This document shows, in pieces, positions 58,675 to 64,000 of a DNA stretch of 64,000 bases. Both the position numbers and the translations under genes were made by a program. Origin of the DNA: Saxidomus purpurata (taxonomy: Eukaryota > Mollusca > Bivalvia > Venerida > Veneridae); the NCBI GenBank assembly GCA_022818135.1, contig JAFMSR010000005.1, positions 34,420,872 through 34,484,871 on the forward strand, given 5' to 3'. A model generated the notes under the pieces. It was not told the DNA's origin, made no database searches, and saw only the letters and a program-made list of their open reading frames with translations. Position 1 is the first letter of the stretch. Every line of letters begins with the position of its first letter.

Positions 58675-58856
58675 TACAGTCAAACCTGTGTTGAAGACCA
58701 CCTCCAAATAAAGACCACCCTGCTTATAAAGACCAGCAGGATGATTACATTACACTTTTCATCTGTAGTAAAACGGCAGTGAATAAAAACCACATACTTT
58801 CAAAGAAAAATTGTATAGCTTCCCAGCAGTGGTCTTTGTTCACAAGTTTGACTGTA
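58675..58856. mobile_element. 182-bp TA-flanked MITE
   Basis: tacagtcaaacctgtgttga at the left corresponds to the inverted right end ttgttcacaagtttgactgt plus a. The arms run about 27 bp with a few mismatches (including gaccac / gtggtc). TA at both ends suggests Tc1/mariner. Internal repeats of aaagacca flank the arms. Confidence 0.8.
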
Positions 58857-59829
58857 TGTAGAAATTATTAAATTTTCTATGTTTCATGCATCGCAAAATA
58901 GGCGAACGTAATGTATTGGTTACTAGTAATTCGAAATATCCGCGCTCGTGTGATTCGACTACCATGTATAATTGACTGTTTTCAGATGTGCTAATACAGC
59001 TGTACTGATAAAGATTTATTGTAAGACTGTCTTTGTAAAAGAATTATTGCAACTTGCGTATTACATTTTCATTTTTTCTTTACGTGTCGCGTTGATGAAA
59101 CTTACGATTTGAGGCCTGCCACGTAGCAGACTGGCAGTTAACACGCCATCACTTCTGGGAACGGCCAGTTCTAAAATCTCTAGAAGAAACTGCCATTTTT
59201 AAAAAAGAATCATTTTGGGAACTTGGTTCGAAACAATGACCTCAACTTCGGTGATAGTTTTAGTGATTACAAGTCAACAACATTATTGCCTAGTCTGAGG
59301 CCGTAGGTAAAGGCTGTTATTTAGTGTAATAAATGTCTTACATACTTTTCGCATTTAACTTTCAGAAAAGGTAGAAGTTGCACTGACACATGTATGGTCT
59401 GATACCTGCGCATGTATAGTATGGTACGTGCGCGGGTATGGTATATATGTATTAATTTTGGATAACAACCCATTGAGAACAGAAGGTAGTTGTGTAAAAG
59501 ACAAGCATGATCTCATATTCAAATGATTGCTTCTATCAAAACGAACATTTGTAGTTATTAATTGCGAATCAATTTTATTTTTACATGTACTCTATTGTTT
59601 CTATAAACAATTTGCCACATGACCAAAACAAGAACTCATTATCTAATACAAGTCAGATCTAGTTTATTTTGTATCACTTGAGTATTAATCACAACACATA
59701 AAGAACAAAGATGGCAGTACATAGGTTGTTGTAACATTAAAGGGGCACTACCTACATCTAGCAAGTTAAACTCTCCAAAGTTCCAAACATAAATAATGTG
59801 TTCAATGAACGTAAAATGATAAAAGAGTA
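58857..59829. other. intergenic sequence
   Basis: No gene is supported. Nothing recognised beyond short low-complexity stretches. Confidence 0.4.
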
Positions 59830-60010
59830 GTAAGCGTCGCTGACTTGAAATCACTATAACCTCTCATAGATTGAGCGTCATGGGTTTGAGCCCTGCTGTG
59901 AGAGACTTTCTTGCGGAAGATATGAGTCTAGTACTGGTTCTTCCCACCAGGAAAGTTGGTTAAGTAAACTGCCTGCCTGTTAAAATGACCAAATGCAGTT
60001 AGAACGGACG
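59830..60010 (+). mobile_element. degenerate tRNA-derived SINE
   Basis: gcgtcgctgacttgaaatca followed by gggtttgagccctgctgtga (B-box-like at 59882-59893) and tcttcccaccaggaaagttg follows the plan of mollusc SINE heads. The A box is eroded. No gene function. Confidence 0.45.
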
Positions 60011-63000
60011 TAAAATTCCTAAAATACATTTATCAAGAACTGCTTCATTTTGTCACAATTTTTGTGCTATATCGCTACCATCTCATTAGTTGTACAATGA
60101 CAACTTTACATAGATTATTGGATATTTTACGGTACTGTACCATATTTTCTAACGCTGGTTTTACCTGTATAGTATAAGCCTTTAAGTTACATGTAAGTAA
60201 TAATACTTGCAAACATTCTATGATTTTGAAGTTATTTAATTTGACACCAGTTTTAAGGAGTACCTCTTTAAAGACAGAAGCATTATTTACAACATCACAA
60301 TACAAACATTATTGATAGCTTTGTTTGATTCGATTCAAGAGCGCGTCATGGCAAAGACGTGCAGAAATGTAACTACAAGCTTCATTTCTACATTGAAAGG
60401 TCAATGTTAGCGTGCTACAAACTCTGGTTTGAACACATATCAAAAAATTTGGTGACCAATCGTTCCGGGGCGATCCTGTGTTTTGCACTTTGCTCAGCGC
60501 CATTTCCAAATTGTTGTTACTGCAGTGTCTTTTCTCATTGTTAGAATATTGTTAAAACCATTATTCAGTGTGTAAGTCTGGTTGTTGATCGGGTTGGTTT
60601 TGGCTTTTCATTAATTTTACAACTGATTGTCGAAGATGGTATCATCAGTTATCAGTCACGCCGTTTGAAAGCTTGAGAAGTAGCAATTACTAACAAAAGA
60701 ACAGCGTGGCGCCATATTGTAGGGGGGTGGGGTCGGTAGGGGATTCGGTCGAGCATCACACTTCTTACCCGGAGGCATCATGTTCGAATGCCATTATCCT
60801 TCTTTCTGGTGCAAGCACTTGTTCCGGCAAACATATCAAATAAATAACTAATAAGAAGCTAATATACGTGTAACAATTTAAAGATGGATAACCAAATGAA
60901 TATATGTGAAAAGCCATATTATATGATGAAATGTTTTTTAAAACCCTGGTGAAACAATGGGAAGCAAATGAAAAGTAACTCGTTCAACAATTTGTTCTTA
61001 GACTTCGAAACCAGTATCTTTAAAAATGGCACCTGGCGAGAGTAATAGTTCTAAACTTTCAGTATGTAAGTTACAAGTTATGTTCTGAACATGAGCTACT
61101 TCGACTGTATACAAGAAGTAAGAACACTGAAAACAAATTTGGTAAATTACAGAAATCCTCACATGAATAAGAAATAAAGAGAATTAAATATTTAAATATT
61201 GTAAAAATAGGGAATGTGTAAGCTTTGCAATACTGAAATTGAAACTACATTTCACATGTAGAAAGGATTACAAGAACGTTATATACTGGTATTCTTGCTA
61301 ACCTTATTTTATATTCCTGACTCTGCATCATCTTGTATATGTGTGCTATTTAAGATATATTGATATGGACTGGAGACCAAAATAAAATAAATATATTGCT
61401 ATTGTAAAAAGAAAGTTTCTAAACCAGGGAAGGAACGTTACAGTTGATTAGTGAACAAAATTAACGCTGATGTTGCAGCAGATTTAATTTTATAAAATGA
61501 TTAATTTTTTGATGAAGATTGTGGTGGTGATTATGATGATGATGATGACAATGATGATGCTCGTGTTGCTAGTGATACAGTTAAATAAACATCTTATTAA
61601 ATTGAAAACAATATTTTTCTGTCTTATCACTTGTTGTGAGATTCACAGGTAGTTGTTGAAATGGTTTTGTTGTGTTGTCTTCTAAATGGTACCATGCGCG
61701 TACTGACACCTTTTCTATCCTGAGACCTCAATTTGGCAAGCGATCATGAGGTGCTAATTGTGTATGAAAAGTTGAAAACTACTAATAATTTGACCATTAT
61801 GACCTATGCCTAAACTACAGACTGCATGCTTTTCATCAATATTATAGAACTTGCATTTAATAAAGCAGATCTGAACAGAACAGATATTTCATTAGATAAA
61901 AACGGAATGTTTTTCATCAATGGCATGCGTCTGGATGTACGTCATATGAAAACAAAATATGCATACACATGTACATGAAAATACACAAATTGTTATTGAA
62001 ACTGTTATACATGTACAAAGTTGTCATTTACGAAAGAAAAACTTAGTTTCCAACATTTTAAAACAGTTTCTCCAAAGGCATATCATACAAGAAATATCTT
62101 GCTCTTCAATCTGTGTATTTTCGTTAATTGCTACTTACACTTCTCAAATGAAGTGCAGAAAAAACGTAGCTAAATTTTCACATTTCTGATGACTTTATTT
62201 ACTACTCAATCAATGTATTTTCCATACACGAACGTCTCTATAATGTTTGCTATATGTTTTTAATGAGTGATCTGCCATTTGTCCAACGGTAAATGTATTG
62301 GTTACATCATTTATGTTTCAAAAACAAATATTATACAGTCAATTTTGTTGAGCATTCTCCATACGTTTTGTCTGTTTTTGGTGACGTGTTATCATTATTA
62401 GTACATATTACATGTCCGTCCACTACACAAAACCCGTAAAGCATTGATTATGTACTATTAAGCCGGCTGGGCCAATACCTTATAAAGCGAGCCAATACCG
62501 ACGATCGCAGCCATTCTTTACCTTTAATTTCATACCAGTTTTAAATACTCATTTAAGACTTTTTGTTATGAATTTGTAAGTGCTTAAAAGGTATAAGTAC
62601 AACAATAACTCAGTTTTTTTCGATTGGTTTTATTTTAGCGCTTTTTGCTATAACTGCTTTTGTTTGTCAATGATTCTACAAGGCATGCTTATCTTCCACA
62701 ACAATGCTTTCTAATTAAAGTGAATTTCTACATCTAAATTTTTTATTCAATAACCTGTTACCAAGCGATTGCAGCGCCGACCAGACGTCGCTACTGTACC
62801 ATCGTAAATGACGCGGTGTGTAATCAGTATATGCACGTACAGTTTGATTTCTAGGTCATACGTGTTTTTGTACTTTTAAAATAGATATTTGAGCGTATAA
62901 CATTGTACTGTGTTACTTAAAGTTGCTAGTTCGAGCCCTAGTATGACTAAATATTTTTTCTTGCTTTTTTCTTGCTGAAGTCAATTCCTTTTCATTTAGT

Positions 63001-63484
63001 CCTATTTTATCAGCAAAAGAAATGTCGGCGTAAATTGTCCGGTAGTATGGTACCGATGGCAACATACAACCACTTAAATTGCCATCTTCTCTTTTATAAG
63101 AAAACAGGGCGGTACATCACATCTAACCTAACTTTTAAAACGGAAGATCTTCAGATCAAAGAATGTCACGCGAATACTGGCATTTCTAGCTTGAATTCAT
63201 TATATTGCTTTAACGAAGAACCAACAACAAGTTAAGATAAACCAGAAAAGTTAACGTAACTGAAATGACGTATATTTTGCCGTGTTTTGTGTCGATGTTA
63301 TGTGTTGTCCATAAAGAGACTATAAACACGAATAAAACAAAAGCTGTCCAGAAGACAGCACGCTTGACTATTGTGGGTGCTTGCTTATAACACAGATCTT
63401 TTATCAGTGCAATAGCAAAACAAAATTCCGCTAACTATTAAGTATGAACTCGGAAAGTGAATCATAAACAAAGTCAAAATCTCT
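60011..63484. other. intergenic sequence with GAT microsatellite
   Basis: A (GAT)n-like microsatellite lies at 61528-61559. B-box-like gttcgaatgcc near 60783 and gttcgagccc near 62929 may be SINE relics, but no A box or body was recognised. No gene is supported. Confidence 0.45.
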
Positions 63485-64000
63485 CACTCTATATTTTATT
63501 TTTGATACAAAATGTACCCCTGAACATTGCTAAGTTTGATATAACTACCATAAGTGGTTACTGAGATATGTGCATGAAAGTACCTTGCATGCTTAACTTT
63601 AACCAAATTTTCAAAGTAAAACAAGGGCCATAATTTGTACTAAATTTAAACAAGAGTTATCTTTCTTGACTGTGTGACACCACTTAAAACATTAACAGAG
63701 TTTCAAGTCAATATCATAAGTGGTTACTGTGATATGTCCATGATAGTACATAGCAGGCAAAACTTTAACCAAATTTTCAAAGTCAAACAAGGGCCATAAT
63801 TTGTACTAAATTTATACAAGAGTTATCTGACTTGACTGTGTGACACCCCTTAACACATTAACAATGTTTCAAATCAATATCATAAGTGGTTACTGAGATA
63901 TGTGCATGATAGTACTTAGCAGGCAAAACTTTAACCAAAGCTGCAACGCCGACGCCGACGCACAAATGACTGTAATAGCTCTCCATATTCTCCGAATAGT
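63485..64000 (+). repeat. satellite-like tandem repeat, ~150-bp units, running off the window
   Basis: Three units share ataagtggttactgagatat, atgatagtac(a/t)tagcaggca, acaagggccataatttgtac and tgactgtgtgacaccactta. The terminal caacgccgacgccgacgc and tctccatattctccgaatag match the closing sequence of the 13.3-13.95 kb array. Confidence 0.85.

Noticed and set aside
30..64000. CRISPR array or prokaryotic operon
   Set aside because: Tandem arrays here have long units without alternating unique spacers, and gene structure is intron-containing eukaryotic.

Overview
This is an AT-rich, repeat-dense, gene-poor window from an animal nuclear genome, most likely a bivalve mollusc. The evidence is spliced genes with GT-AG introns, an intron-less Mab-21/cGAS-like gene of the kind expanded in bivalves, tRNA-derived SINEs, Tc1/mariner MITEs, LINEs, and several families of about 150-180 bp repeats that end in GGACGGACGG runs and short GC hairpins. 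Two 500-base runs of N are assembly gaps. No bacterial-type operon, CRISPR array, rRNA or clear functional tRNA was seen.

Left part (1-15.5 kb). A Mab-21/cGAS-like nucleotidyltransferase lies on the minus strand (5319-6788). Its reading frame is open from end to end except for one TAG where the family normally has tryptophan. A decayed fragment of a second copy sits at 8.4-8.7 kb. The rest is transposon debris: a CR1/jockey-type LINE end, SINEs, nested Tc1 elements, a MITE with internal tandem repeats, and diverged tandem repeats.

Centre (15.9-48.8 kb). The dominant structure is a direct tandem duplication of a roughly 16 kb block: unit A about 15.9-32.5 kb, unit B about 32.5-48.8 kb. Each unit carries one complete ten-exon gene on the minus strand for a 270-residue endosomal Qa-SNARE resembling syntaxin-7/12. 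The exons are 41-141 bp, so no single long ORF reveals either gene. All splice phases agree and both copies are open from ATG to the stop after the tail anchor. Comparing the units dates several insertions. A 4 kb dead LINE, a 1.34 kb tandem-repeat element and a ~1.06 kb segment are found only in A. A TTAA-flanked MITE, a fold-back element and a 3.3 kb last-intron insertion are found only in B.

Right part (48.8-64 kb). A partial galectin-like gene lies on the minus strand (exons near 52.4, 49.4 and perhaps 48.9 kb). Beyond it are mariner-type MITEs, SINE-like sequence, satellite-like repeats and long stretches with no gene I can support.

I found no clearly new multi-gene system. The most informative observations are the hidden tandem syntaxin pair with a diverging SNARE motif, the 51-bp array made from one copy's transmembrane tail and stop codon, the single-stop cGAS-like gene, and repeat families carrying nuclear-receptor-type half-sites.
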